From Syntrophotalea acetylenica (GTDB taxonomy: Bacteria; Desulfobacterota; Desulfuromonadia; Desulfuromonadales; Syntrophotaleaceae): a stretch of DNA of 64,000 nt. The stretch lies in NCBI RefSeq assembly GCF_001888165.1, contig NZ_CP015455.1:2350001-2414000 (forward strand), written 5' to 3'. A program made the position numbers and the translations under genes. The notes under the pieces were generated by a model. The model did not search any database and was not told where the DNA came from. It saw nothing but the letters and a program-made list of their open reading frames with translations. Below, one piece after another: positions 20,035-28,003 of the stretch (position 1 is its first letter; each line of letters starts with the position of its first letter).

Positions 20035-21051
20035 ATGAGCAGATCGATATTCATCCTGATGCTATTTCTGACCTGTTTCACGGGTGGTGTCGCCATGGCG
20101 GAAGCAAAGACAGGCGCATCCTTGGGTACAAAAGGAAACGGGCAAGGACGTTATGCCCATCTTACGACCGCTGGTTCGGTTCGTGACATCGTGGAGCACC
20201 CGGCTTTTGAAAGCTTCAGTCAGCTCATCCTACCGACAGAGCAAGACACTCGTTACCTCGATACGCCGCTCAGCAATGTCCGCTCGCTCATGCCTTACCA
20301 CGGCCACGTGCACCCCGACACCGTTGTCGGGGCGCTGAACCGTATGATTGATGATGTCAACGACGGCAAGGCTGTTTTCTACGACTTCTACGCCGAACAG
20401 CAAAAGCGGGACGACTTCGCAAAAGAGAACACCGGACTCTTCTTCTATCGGGGCGAAAAGGGGGCACCGTTTGCCATTGTCTGTCCTGGCGGAGGGTTTT
20501 CCTATATCGGCTCTCTGCATGAAGGATATCCGCTTGCTTTGGAAATCAGCAAAAAGAAGTACAACGCCTTTGTCATAAGATACCGCATCGGTAGCCAGCA
20601 AAAGGCGACGGAGGACCTGGCGGCGGCTATAACCTATATCTTCGAGAATGCGGAAGCACTCGGGGTCAGCACTGCCGGTTACTCACTATGGGGCGGCTCT
20701 GCCGGAGCCAGGATGGTTGGCAATATCGCCTTAAGCGGAGTCGCCGCGTATCAGGGCGACGATCTGCCGAAACCGTCAACCGCTGTTATCGCCTATACCG
20801 GCCAGTCCAGTTTCTCTGAAGATTTTCCGCCGACATTTATGACAACCAGCGCAAATGACGGTATTGCAAATGTCTTGTCTGTCGACAGACGCGTCAAGAA
20901 TCTGTGTGAAGCCGGAGTTGAGGTCGAATATCGACGCTATAGAACGGCCGGTCACGGTTTCGGGCTAGGCACAGGCACAGACGCCGAAGGATGGCTGGAT
21001 CTTGCGGTTCAATTCTGGGAAAAACACTTGAATGAAACGATCAGTCACTGA
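20035..21051 (+). CDS. Exported alpha/beta hydrolase (acetylesterase/BD-FAE-like)
   Basis: A 338-aa protein. A signal peptide (MSRSIFILMLFLTCFTGG) is clean if translation begins at ATG 20035. ATG 20008 is in frame and also possible, since neither has a strong ribosome-binding site. CPGGGFSYIGSLHEG is an HGG-like oxyanion hole, LWGGSAGARM is the nucleophile elbow and GHGFGLG holds the catalytic His. Its 3' end is duplicated about 1.8 kb downstream. It lies in the hydrolase run between two other esterase genes. Confidence 0.82.
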   Translation: MSRSIFILMLFLTCFTGGVAMAEAKTGASLGTKGNGQGRYAHLTTAGSVRDIVEHPAFESFSQLILPTEQDTRYLDTPLSNVRSLMPYHGHVHPDTVVGALNRMIDDVNDGKAVFYDFYAEQQKRDDFAKENTGLFFYRGEKGAPFAIVCPGGGFSYIGSLHEGYPLALEISKKKYNAFVIRYRIGSQQKATEDLAAAITYIFENAEALGVSTAGYSLWGGSAGARMVGNIALSGVAAYQGDDLPKPSTAVIAYTGQSSFSEDFPPTFMTTSANDGIANVLSVDRRVKNLCEAGVEVEYRRYRTAGHGFGLGTGTDAEGWLDLAVQFWEKHLNETISH

Positions 21052-21076
21052 ATGACGAGATAAAAACGGAGATTAC

Positions 21077-22696
21077 ATGATGAAAAACTTGACCATTATT
21101 ATTGCGATACTACTTGTCGCAGTAGGTTGCACAACGAACATTCATGAAAAACGGGCTACGGGCGGGAACGGAATTGTACTGACAGAATACGGAGCCCTCC
21201 AAGGCGGCAAAAGTGGCGGGATTTATACCTATTTCGGAGTCCCTTATGCCGAAGCCAACGAACGTTTTGTCCCTGCAGAAAAAGCAAAGCCCTGGAGCGG
21301 TGTGCGTAATGCCGTCGAATACGGATCAATATCATTGCAGTCATCTGCATCAGGTTTTCCTGTCCCAGAGGGTACTCAGAACAATAACTGCCAGAACCTC
21401 AATATCTGGACTCCGGGTCTTGACGGTAAGAAACGGGCTGTCATGGTGTGGCTGCACGGCGGTGGCTTTTCATCTGGTTCAGCCCAGGAATCGCCTTCCT
21501 ACAACGGAGAAAAGCTGAGCAGAAAAGGCGATGTGGTCGTCGTCTCGGTTAATCACCGTCTCAATATCATGGGGCATTTTGATCTTTCCGCCTATGAAGA
21601 GAAATACAGATACTCCGCAAATGTCGGCGTGCAGGACATCGTTGATTCCCTGCAATGGATACAGGAAAACATCGCGAGTTTCGGCGGTGATCCCAGCAAC
21701 GTAACACTGTTCGGAGAGTCCGGCGGTGGTGCCAAAATACTGGCGCTGATGACAAGTCCTTATGCCAAGGGACTGTTTCATAAAGGTATTGTGCAAAGCG
21801 GGGCTACAGAATCAATGGGAGTGAATTTTACTATCCTTGAGGCCAGCCGCCGTCTTGGAGAATTGACGCTTGCAAATCTTGGCATCACACCGGAAAACAT
21901 CGATGCGATCCAGACTGTCCCTTACGAAAAGCTGGTAGAAGCAACACAGAAGGCTATGGTTAAGACTGCCGGTGAGTTTGGGCTCTTGGGCGCCTTGAGC
22001 GGCCAGGTTTCCATGGATTGGGAACCGGTTGTGGATGGTGATTTTCTGCCGACGAATCCTGTGACAGCCGATTCATTTGCTGCTGCCGGAAAAGATATTT
22101 CCCTGCTCATTGGGACAAATCTCAATGAGTGGGCCTCGCTGAATCTTGTTATGGGCCCTGATAAAGGAAAAACCTTTACCGATGCGGAGATTGAAGCACG
22201 TCTGCAGGCTACTTATGGTGATAAAAAGGACCGGGTAGTTGAAGAGTTCCTTAAGGCTTATCCGTCAAAAACAAAACGCGACGCCCTGCATTTTGATACT
22301 TTTCTCCGCCTGCCAATTCTAAAGATCATGAGCCATAAGGCTGATCAGAACGGTGCTCCCGTATTCGGCTACGTCTTCACCTACGGATCTCCCCTTGCCG
22401 TTCATACGGCGGAAATACCGTATGTGTTCAATAACGTCAGAGAACCATCTCCTATTTCCGCAAACACTGAAAGAACCGAGGCGGAATGGGATGAGGCCGC
22501 ACAGGTCGCTGATACCGTAAGCAATGCATGGATTTCTTTTGCCAAGACCGGAAAGCCTGCAGCGACAGCATTACCTACCTGGGAACCATATACTAGGGCT
22601 GCTGAAGCAACCATGATTTTGGACACAAAAAGCACTCTCGTACATGGGCATGACCGGAATCTGATTAAGATCCTTGCACCTGAGTATCAGTGGTAA
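21077..22696 (+). CDS. Carboxylesterase type B, predicted lipoprotein
   Basis: A 539-aa esterase. The N-terminus has a lipobox-like end (LLVAVGC, Cys about residue 18), so it is probably anchored in a membrane. WLHGGGFSSGS is the oxyanion hole, FGESGGGAKI holds the nucleophile Ser, GTNLNEW the acidic residue region and AVHTAEIPYVF the catalytic His, all in the order of the cholinesterase/type B family. The length is standard. It appears to sit between two copies of the preceding gene's 3' end, suggesting it arrived with or during a duplication. Confidence 0.92.
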   Translation: MMKNLTIIIAILLVAVGCTTNIHEKRATGGNGIVLTEYGALQGGKSGGIYTYFGVPYAEANERFVPAEKAKPWSGVRNAVEYGSISLQSSASGFPVPEGTQNNNCQNLNIWTPGLDGKKRAVMVWLHGGGFSSGSAQESPSYNGEKLSRKGDVVVVSVNHRLNIMGHFDLSAYEEKYRYSANVGVQDIVDSLQWIQENIASFGGDPSNVTLFGESGGGAKILALMTSPYAKGLFHKGIVQSGATESMGVNFTILEASRRLGELTLANLGITPENIDAIQTVPYEKLVEATQKAMVKTAGEFGLLGALSGQVSMDWEPVVDGDFLPTNPVTADSFAAAGKDISLLIGTNLNEWASLNLVMGPDKGKTFTDAEIEARLQATYGDKKDRVVEEFLKAYPSKTKRDALHFDTFLRLPILKIMSHKADQNGAPVFGYVFTYGSPLAVHTAEIPYVFNNVREPSPISANTERTEAEWDEAAQVADTVSNAWISFAKTGKPAATALPTWEPYTRAAEATMILDTKSTLVHGHDRNLIKILAPEYQW

Positions 22697-22726
22697 ATGT
22701 TCTCCGGTAAAAAGCAAATTTACTCA

Positions 22727-22895
22727 TCTGTGTGAAACCGGCGTTGAGATCAAATGATTTCGCTATAGAACGGCCGGTTTCGGGCTAGGCACAGGCACAG
22801 ACGCCGAAGGATGGCTGGATCTTGCGGTTCAGTTCTGGGAACAACATTTGAACACAGCAATCAGTCACTGACTGGCGAGATGAAAAGGAAAGAAC
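22727..22895 (+). repeat. Duplicated 3' tail of the upstream hydrolase gene
   Basis: This noncoding stretch is a diverged copy of 20901-21076. It keeps CTATAGAACGGCCGGT, then TTTCGGGCTAGGCACAGG and the following coding tail through CAGTCACTGA and part of the leader before the next ATG. A six-base deletion (the His codon region) and an early TGA show it is not functional. The arrangement is gene tail, esterase, gene tail. Confidence 0.9.
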
Positions 22896-24065
22896 ATGAA
22901 AAAATACGCAAAAACTATCACGACATTGATGGTTGTACTGGTCTCTATTGTGAGCTTTTCTCAAGCACAGGCTGATGAAAACAAAACCTTGACCACCAAG
23001 GAGAAAGGAATCATTCCCATCGCCGCTTTCACGGCAACGGGAAATTTACCACAGCTGGAAACCGCCCTTGCTGAGGGGTTAAACGCCGGTCTGACAATTA
23101 ATGAAATCAAGGAAATACTGGTGCACTCCTATGCCTATGCCGGTTTCCCCCGCGCCCTTAACGGCATTAATACCTTTATGGCGGTGCTGGATCAGCGCCG
23201 GGAGCAGGGAATAAGCGACACCCCAGGTAAAGAAGCAAGTCCCTTACCTGCCGATTTTGATCGAAATGCCTATGGCCATCAGGTTCGGAACGCCCTTGTC
23301 GGCAGGGATATCTCAAACCGTACCAGCGGGTATGCGGTATTTACGCCCGTTATCGATCAGTTTTTAGTGGAGCATCTGTTTGCCGAGATTTTTGTCAGAG
23401 ATGTTCTCACTCATCAGGAACGTCAACTGGTGACTATCAGTATTCTGGCCGCGAAGACAGGGACAGAACCCCAGCTACGATCCCATTTCGGAGTTTCCAT
23501 GAACGTAGGGTGGAGCAAATCCCAGCTCGCTGATTTTATCCAAGTGCTGGAACAAAAAGTCAATGTAGAGACAGCTCAAAGAGCCGCTGACACACTCAAC
23601 GATTTCCTGGGTATCAACCTTCCTGAGAGCCGGAATCCATCCGTCAAGGTCATCAAAAATCAAGCACCGACAAAAGGCTCGGAGGATTATTTCACCGGCA
23701 ATGTCACTGTCGAATCGAGGTTTTCTTCAGAAACACCTGACAGCTATCGCGGCGGAATCGTGAATTTCGAACCCAGGGCACGCACCGCATGGCATACCCA
23801 TCCTTTCGGACAGACTTTGATCGTTATTTCCGGGCGGGGACTGGTGCAATCTGAAGGAGATGCCATACAGGAAATTCTGCCGGGAGACGTGGTCTGGATT
23901 CCAGCAAATGAGCGCCATTGGCACGGTGCTACGCCGGATAGCCCTATGTCGCATGTGGCAATTTCCGATCCCATGAATGGTTCTACCGTGGAGTGGATGG
24001 AACATGTCCGCGACGAGCAATACGCCAGCAGGTCATCCTTTAAAAACGAGGAAGAAAAACCATGA
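22896..24065 (+). CDS. Exported double carboxymuconolactone decarboxylase-like plus cupin protein
   Basis: A 389-aa protein with a signal peptide (MKKYAKTITT, hydrophobic core, QAQA). Two CMD/AhpD-like helical domains follow (about residues 35-110 and 130-225; HSYAYAGFPRALNG and ERQLVTISILAAKTG). A C-terminal cupin (about 265-365) has metal-ligand motifs WHTHPFGQTLIVISG and HWHGATPDS. CMD-cupin fusions are known, but an exported one is less usual. The second CMD helix lacks the CxxC of peroxidase AhpD. It overlaps the flavodoxin gene by 4 bp (ATGA). It may act on a small aromatic or lactone, or sense quinones. Confidence 0.87.
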   Translation: MKKYAKTITTLMVVLVSIVSFSQAQADENKTLTTKEKGIIPIAAFTATGNLPQLETALAEGLNAGLTINEIKEILVHSYAYAGFPRALNGINTFMAVLDQRREQGISDTPGKEASPLPADFDRNAYGHQVRNALVGRDISNRTSGYAVFTPVIDQFLVEHLFAEIFVRDVLTHQERQLVTISILAAKTGTEPQLRSHFGVSMNVGWSKSQLADFIQVLEQKVNVETAQRAADTLNDFLGINLPESRNPSVKVIKNQAPTKGSEDYFTGNVTVESRFSSETPDSYRGGIVNFEPRARTAWHTHPFGQTLIVISGRGLVQSEGDAIQEILPGDVVWIPANERHWHGATPDSPMSHVAISDPMNGSTVEWMEHVRDEQYASRSSFKNEEEKP

Positions 24066-24739
24066 AAACAATCTTGTTTACAACTGTGATCCTCGCTGCG
24101 TTGGCGTGTAGCACCATCGGCTTCAGCAAAGAAGCAAAGGGAAACGAGACTGAAATGAAAAGCAATCCAGAAAGCCTCACAACTGTTTCTGGAAAGAAAT
24201 CCTTGATTGTCTACTTCTCCATGCCGGAGACCACCGACCCCAACAAAATGACCACCGATGAGGACAACAGCGTCGTGGTCATCGACGGCAAGGTGTTGGG
24301 CAACACCCAGTACATGGCCTATGTAATTCAGAAGACCACTGGGGCGGACATCTTCCGCATCGAGCCGGTAACCCCCTATCCCACCAATCATGCGACACTG
24401 GTCGACCGGGCAGAGGACGAAAAGGATGCAAACGCCCGCCCAGCCACTGCGAAGCAGATTGAAAACTTCGCGCAGTACGACACGGTCTTCATCGGCTATC
24501 CCATCTGGTGGAGCGATATGCCCATGATTCTGTATACCTTCTTTGAGGGATACGACTTCGCTGGAAAAACCATTGTGCCCTTCAGCACCCTCGGCGGCAG
24601 CAGATTTGCCAGAACGCCCAAGACGATCCAGCAACTGGAGCCGGAGGCGAAGATTCTGGACGGTCTCACTATCTCTCGTGACCGCATTCAAAACGCAGAG
24701 CAGCGGATTGTAAACTGGGTGAACAGGCTTGACCTGTGA
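24062..24739 (+). CDS. Exported flavodoxin-like protein
   Basis: A 225-aa flavodoxin-fold protein. After a signal-like N-terminus with a possible lipobox (AALAC) and a polar linker, KSLIVYFSMPETTDPNK is the FMN phosphate-binding loop start, and YDTVFIGYPIWWSDMPM and FSTLGGSRF are flavin-contact loops of the long flavodoxin_4 type. It is translationally coupled to the CMD-cupin gene (ATGA overlap) and ends the operon before the terminator at 24805. A membrane-attached flavoprotein next to an AraC-controlled reductase set suggests quinone or xenobiotic reduction in the envelope. Confidence 0.87.
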   Translation: MKTILFTTVILAALACSTIGFSKEAKGNETEMKSNPESLTTVSGKKSLIVYFSMPETTDPNKMTTDEDNSVVVIDGKVLGNTQYMAYVIQKTTGADIFRIEPVTPYPTNHATLVDRAEDEKDANARPATAKQIENFAQYDTVFIGYPIWWSDMPMILYTFFEGYDFAGKTIVPFSTLGGSRFARTPKTIQQLEPEAKILDGLTISRDRIQNAEQRIVNWVNRLDL

Positions 24740-24804
24740 TCCAAGAAAGGAAATTTTCCTATGAAAAAAAGCCAGCCCTAAAGTTCACGAGTTCTAAAAC
24801 ACAC

Positions 24805-24836
24805 AAACCCTGTCCGGTTCGCCAGGCGGGGTTTTC
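24805..24836 (+). terminator. Terminator after the flavodoxin operon
   Basis: AAACCC pairs with GGGTTT outside, and CCGG-TTCG-CCAGG (one bulged A) forms an inner stem, followed by TTTTCT. The 3' half (GCCAGGCGGG then TTTTCT) is shared with the terminator at 29662-29706. Confidence 0.75.
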
Positions 24837-24995
24837 TGTTATGTCAGGGATTGTTGGAAATGCCGGCCATACTCGTCTGATCCGCTCATAATGCCATCCG
24901 ACATATCTTTTAGGACAGTCGTGGAACTTGACCAATGATTTTTAATGCACTACATTGACATCGTCTTATTTGGGTGGATTTGCAGGAGGGTGGAC
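24812..24995 (+). repeat. Terminator-promoter block, copy A
   Basis: Runs from GTCCGG through the terminator half, the promoter (24928-24956) and a leader ribosome-binding site. Copy B is at 29683-29864. The distance from GTCCGG to TTGACC is 116 bp here and 115 bp in B, and from TACATT to the leader Shine-Dalgarno the copies align without a gap (TTATTT.G.TGGATTT..GGAGGGT). The middle has diverged strongly. Confidence 0.7.
24928..24956 (+). promoter_or_regulatory. Sigma-70 promoter A
   Basis: TTGACC, 17-bp spacer, TACATT. The same two hexamers with the same spacer length occur at 29798-29826 while the spacer bases differ, which is good evidence that the hexamers are under selection. Confidence 0.75.
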
Positions 24996-25052
24996 GTGGT
25001 TAGCAGAATCAAGGTCACCGCAAATTTAAAAAATCGAACTCCAGACCGCTAG
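24996..25052 (+). CDS. Short leader ORF A (18 aa)
   Basis: GTG start 5 nt after GGAGGGT. The stop codon TAG lies inside the following terminator stem. The peptide begins MVSRIKVTAN. It has no recognisable family; its value is in its position, matching the leader ORF at 29865-29897. Confidence 0.4.
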   Translation: MVSRIKVTANLKNRTPDR

Positions 25053-25080
25053 ATCGGCATTAGCCGACTGGCGGTTTTTT
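25046..25080 (+). terminator. Strong terminator/attenuator after leader ORF A
   Basis: A 12-bp stem with one bulged A: CCGC/GCGG, a three-pair middle, then TCGGC-ATTA-GCCGA, followed by six T. It would end transcripts from promoter A about 125 nt after their start, before the PHP-ATPase gene. Either it attenuates that gene or the product is a short RNA. Confidence 0.88.
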
Positions 25081-25343
25081 ATTTTTTGAGCGAGGATTAT
25101 CCCTGATCCACTGGGGCATGCTAATTCAATAAAGCAAGAATGTCCCCGTGAGCCATCCCCGTCTGTGAAAAATTGAAAAGCAAAATCTAAATTGCGGTGT
25201 GGCCGTAACTTTGCGTCGCCACCAGTTATTGCGAACCGTTATAGAGCGAGTGGGAAATGCAGAACGTTTGCGTCGCTTGGCGTGCAGTGGAGACTATGCT
25301 GCCAGCCGAGGGCGGGTGCTATCTTTGAACCGAAAACCGAGAG
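25081..25343. other. Leader region before the PHP-ATPase gene
   Basis: About 260 bp with no gene. I see no clear second promoter. With 24740-25080 it makes the 600-bp gap between the flavodoxin operon and the defence island. Confidence 0.5.
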
Positions 25344-27680
25344 GTGGATTCTTTGGAACCTGTATACCTAGACCTTCATATACACACGTCTAAGGACCCC
25401 GATCAACTTAATGCTGAATACGACATTGCCACGCTGCAAAAAAAAGTTCAGGAATGCGCTATGGGATCGCCGTGTCTCATCTCGCTGACTGATCATAACA
25501 CCATAAACAAGGTGGCCTACTTAAATGCTGCGTCCTTGTTTCCCCATATGTTGATTGGGGCAGAGTTGCACGTTCGCAACTACCGAGATGAGCCGCCATA
25601 CCATTGCCACATCTTCTTTCGCAGTTCGGTCGACGCAGTCACCATCGACGCCTTGAATATGGTCCTTGACGCGCTGTATCCCAAGAAGACAGTGTGTGCC
25701 TCCGACCAGATTCCAAGTATCGAGGAGATTGCGAAGCACTTTGATGCCTACGAATTCGTCCTCCTCCCTCACGGCGGCCAATCGCATTCCACCTTCGATA
25801 AGTCGATTCCAAAGGGTGTGCAGTTTGACACCACAATTGAGCGGAGCATTTACTACAATCACTTCGACGGTTTTACAGCACGCAGCAATTCTGGTTTGGA
25901 GGATACACAGGACTACTTACGCCGGCTTGGCATCTCAGATTTCGTCAACCTCATCACCTCGACCGACAACTACAATCCGAAGAAGTATCCAGAGTCGAAG
26001 GCAACGCAGGCAGAGCCTTTTGTTACCACTTGGATGCTAGCGAGTCCGACTTTCAATGGACTGCGCTTATCGCTGTCGGAGTCGGATCGTCTTGTATACG
26101 GAACACGGCCAGACACTTGGGCTGAATTCATACGTCACGTATCGCTATCGAATGACTATCTGGATATTGATGCGGCTCTTACGCCGGGACTCAATGTGGT
26201 CATCGGAGGATCATCCAGCGGTAAGACACTGTTCGTCGACTCGGTGTACCGGAGGCTCCGGGGGGACTTCTCAGACAGCAACTATCTTGCATATGGCGTT
26301 GACCAAATATTAGTTGATAGCCCCACAGGTCAGGTGCCGCACTTCTTGGAGCAAAACTACATCGTCAAGGTGTGTGATCAGAAAGACCACGACAACACGA
26401 TTGACAGCATCGCCCTGCTGCGGAGGCTCTTCCCTGGAGACAAGGATGAAAGGACCGCAATTGATACAGGGCTGACCCAACTGAGCGAGAGTCTCAGCCA
26501 GATGGTGGAAGCCGCGGAGAAGATAGAGGCTATTGAAGAAGAGTTGAAAACAATTCCAGTGCTGTCGCGACTTGTGGTGACCACACTTATCAAGCGGAAC
26601 CCCCTGAAATATCTCAAGCCGACCGACTCAAACGTAGAAACCTTTGAGTATTCTGAGGCCACTTACTTGCAGCATAAGAAGTCGCTAGATGTCATCGAGA
26701 GTTTTCTCGAAACGAACCCGTTTGTCGACCACGACAAGGCCCTCGTAGAAGGACTGAAGGCAGAACTTGATGTGGCGCGTTCAACGGCACGCTTTGAATC
26801 GAACGTCCGTCAGGTGATCATCGAGCACGCTGACACTATACACCAGTTGCAGACTCGCGAAAACCGTGAGACGAAGACAAAGAGTTACCAGTTTGACACT
26901 CTACTAAGGGCGATTCGAAACTACCTGAGATACACCCGGGTGTTTTACGCATCTCGAGACCGAATCGCGAAATTCTCCATAACGTGCAGCACCAGAGTTG
27001 TCGAGTCCATGGGACACCGACTGTTCATCGAAAATGCCTTCGAACTCTCTCCCGCCAAGTTCGTTGAAATTCTGAACCAGACCCTCCTGTCTGGTCATCA
27101 AATTCGCAATTTCGAGGAAATTACTCCTGCGGCCCTTTCATCCGTTGGATTCCGGAAGAGAGCGCCTAAGGTTACCAACTACGCAGACCTACATCGTGAG
27201 GTTCTAAATCGATTTCAAGCGATGAACCGGAAGAAGTACCGCATCACCACCTGCGAAGGAAAGGATTTCGATCAGCTAAGCGCTGGATGGAAGACATCGG
27301 TGATACTCGACCTCGTATTGGGATGTGCAACCGACACGGCTCCACTGATCATTGATCAGCCAGAGGACAATCTCGCGACTACTTACATCAATACAGGACT
27401 TCTCAAGGCAATCAAGCAGTGCAAGGCAGCACGGCAGATCATCTTAGTCTCACACAACGCAACGATACCGATGTTGGGCGACGCTCAGAACGTGATTGTG
27501 TGTAGGACTGAGGACAAGTTCATGACGATTCGATCAAGCCCTCTTGAAGGTGAGATAGAAGACCTCGATGTTGTGGATGTGATAGCAGCCACTACCGACG
27601 GCGGAAAGTCATCAATCAAGAAGCGCGTAAAAAAATACAACCTCAAGCGGTTCAGGGGGGAAAATGAAACTCGTGTTTAG
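25344..27680 (+). CDS. PHP-domain/SMC-like ATPase fusion (TrlF-like)
   Basis: A 778-aa protein. An N-terminal PHP phosphoesterase domain (about 1-240) keeps the metal-binding set: H12 and H14 (LDLHIHTS), Asp-His (SLTDHNT), Glu and His (GAELHV), His (LLPHGGQSH) and Asp (TSTDNYN). A split ABC/SMC-type ATPase follows, with Walker A GGSSSGKT near residue 290, a coiled helical insert (about 385-560), a signature-like QLSAGWKTSVIL near 650 and Walker B PLIIDQPEDNL near 668. The order matches proteins that RefSeq calls TrlF family, found in defence islands. GTG 25344 is given; TTG 25353 with GAGGTGG upstream is an alternative. Inferred role: ATP-gated nucleic-acid or nucleotide hydrolysis in phage or plasmid defence. 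Confidence 0.85.
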   Translation: MDSLEPVYLDLHIHTSKDPDQLNAEYDIATLQKKVQECAMGSPCLISLTDHNTINKVAYLNAASLFPHMLIGAELHVRNYRDEPPYHCHIFFRSSVDAVTIDALNMVLDALYPKKTVCASDQIPSIEEIAKHFDAYEFVLLPHGGQSHSTFDKSIPKGVQFDTTIERSIYYNHFDGFTARSNSGLEDTQDYLRRLGISDFVNLITSTDNYNPKKYPESKATQAEPFVTTWMLASPTFNGLRLSLSESDRLVYGTRPDTWAEFIRHVSLSNDYLDIDAALTPGLNVVIGGSSSGKTLFVDSVYRRLRGDFSDSNYLAYGVDQILVDSPTGQVPHFLEQNYIVKVCDQKDHDNTIDSIALLRRLFPGDKDERTAIDTGLTQLSESLSQMVEAAEKIEAIEEELKTIPVLSRLVVTTLIKRNPLKYLKPTDSNVETFEYSEATYLQHKKSLDVIESFLETNPFVDHDKALVEGLKAELDVARSTARFESNVRQVIIEHADTIHQLQTRENRETKTKSYQFDTLLRAIRNYLRYTRVFYASRDRIAKFSITCSTRVVESMGHRLFIENAFELSPAKFVEILNQTLLSGHQIRNFEEITPAALSSVGFRKRAPKVTNYADLHREVLNRFQAMNRKKYRITTCEGKDFDQLSAGWKTSVILDLVLGCATDTAPLIIDQPEDNLATTYINTGLLKAIKQCKAARQIILVSHNATIPMLGDAQNVIVCRTEDKFMTIRSSPLEGEIEDLDVVDVIAATTDGGKSSIKKRVKKYNLKRFRGENETRV

Positions 27681-27906
27681 GAAAAACGACCAAGAGGAGA
27701 TCACCGTCCTTCAGTCGGTCGATGGCAATGAGCGTACCTTCATCTATGCCGAAATGATCAAGGTGCTGCTTGAGGATGGCGAGCTTGAAGCGCCAGTTGT
27801 TGAAGGTGATTTCACAGAGGAAGAGAGCCGCAGTATCAAAAACATGGTCCATGAGATCAATAAGGTCACGGAAGAAACGTTGAAGGCAAGTGCTGGTTCG
27901 GATTGA
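27664..27906 (+). CDS. Small acidic partner protein of the PHP-ATPase
   Basis: An 80-aa acidic protein with no recognised domain: a short beta-like start (KLVFRKNDQEEITVLQ), then predicted helices. It overlaps the PHP-ATPase gene by 17 bp, and GGGGGG lies 4 nt before its ATG, so it is translationally coupled and probably an accessory or regulatory subunit. It ends about 20 bp before the attC-like site, so it would be the last gene of the unit to the left of that site. Confidence 0.75.
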   Translation: MKLVFRKNDQEEITVLQSVDGNERTFIYAEMIKVLLEDGELEAPVVEGDFTEEESRSIKNMVHEINKVTEETLKASAGSD

Positions 27907-27924
27907 CCAAGCACTGCTCTATTT

Positions 27925-27998
27925 CCCTAACAAGGCAAATTAACTCGGGTGCAAACTCCACTGCGCTCCCTTTGCACCGGTTATTTTCAAGGTTAGCT
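27925..27998 (+). other. Integron attC-like site inside the defence island
   Basis: It starts with CCCTAAC and ends with GTTAGCT, whose inner five bases (CTAAC/GTTAG) pair. An imperfect stem lies between (AACTCGGGTGCAAA against TTTGCACCGGTT with unpaired bases), with a CTCCACTGCGCTCCC loop like the variable ends of attC sites. The next gene begins 6-12 bp after it, as in cassette arrays. The last base of the GTTRRRY core is atypical. Confidence 0.6.
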
Positions 27999-28003
27999 CT
28001 AGG

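Noticed and set aside
23744-24691. 315-codon open frame on the minus strand
   Set aside because: Antisense to the flavodoxin and the CMD-cupin gene, both well supported.
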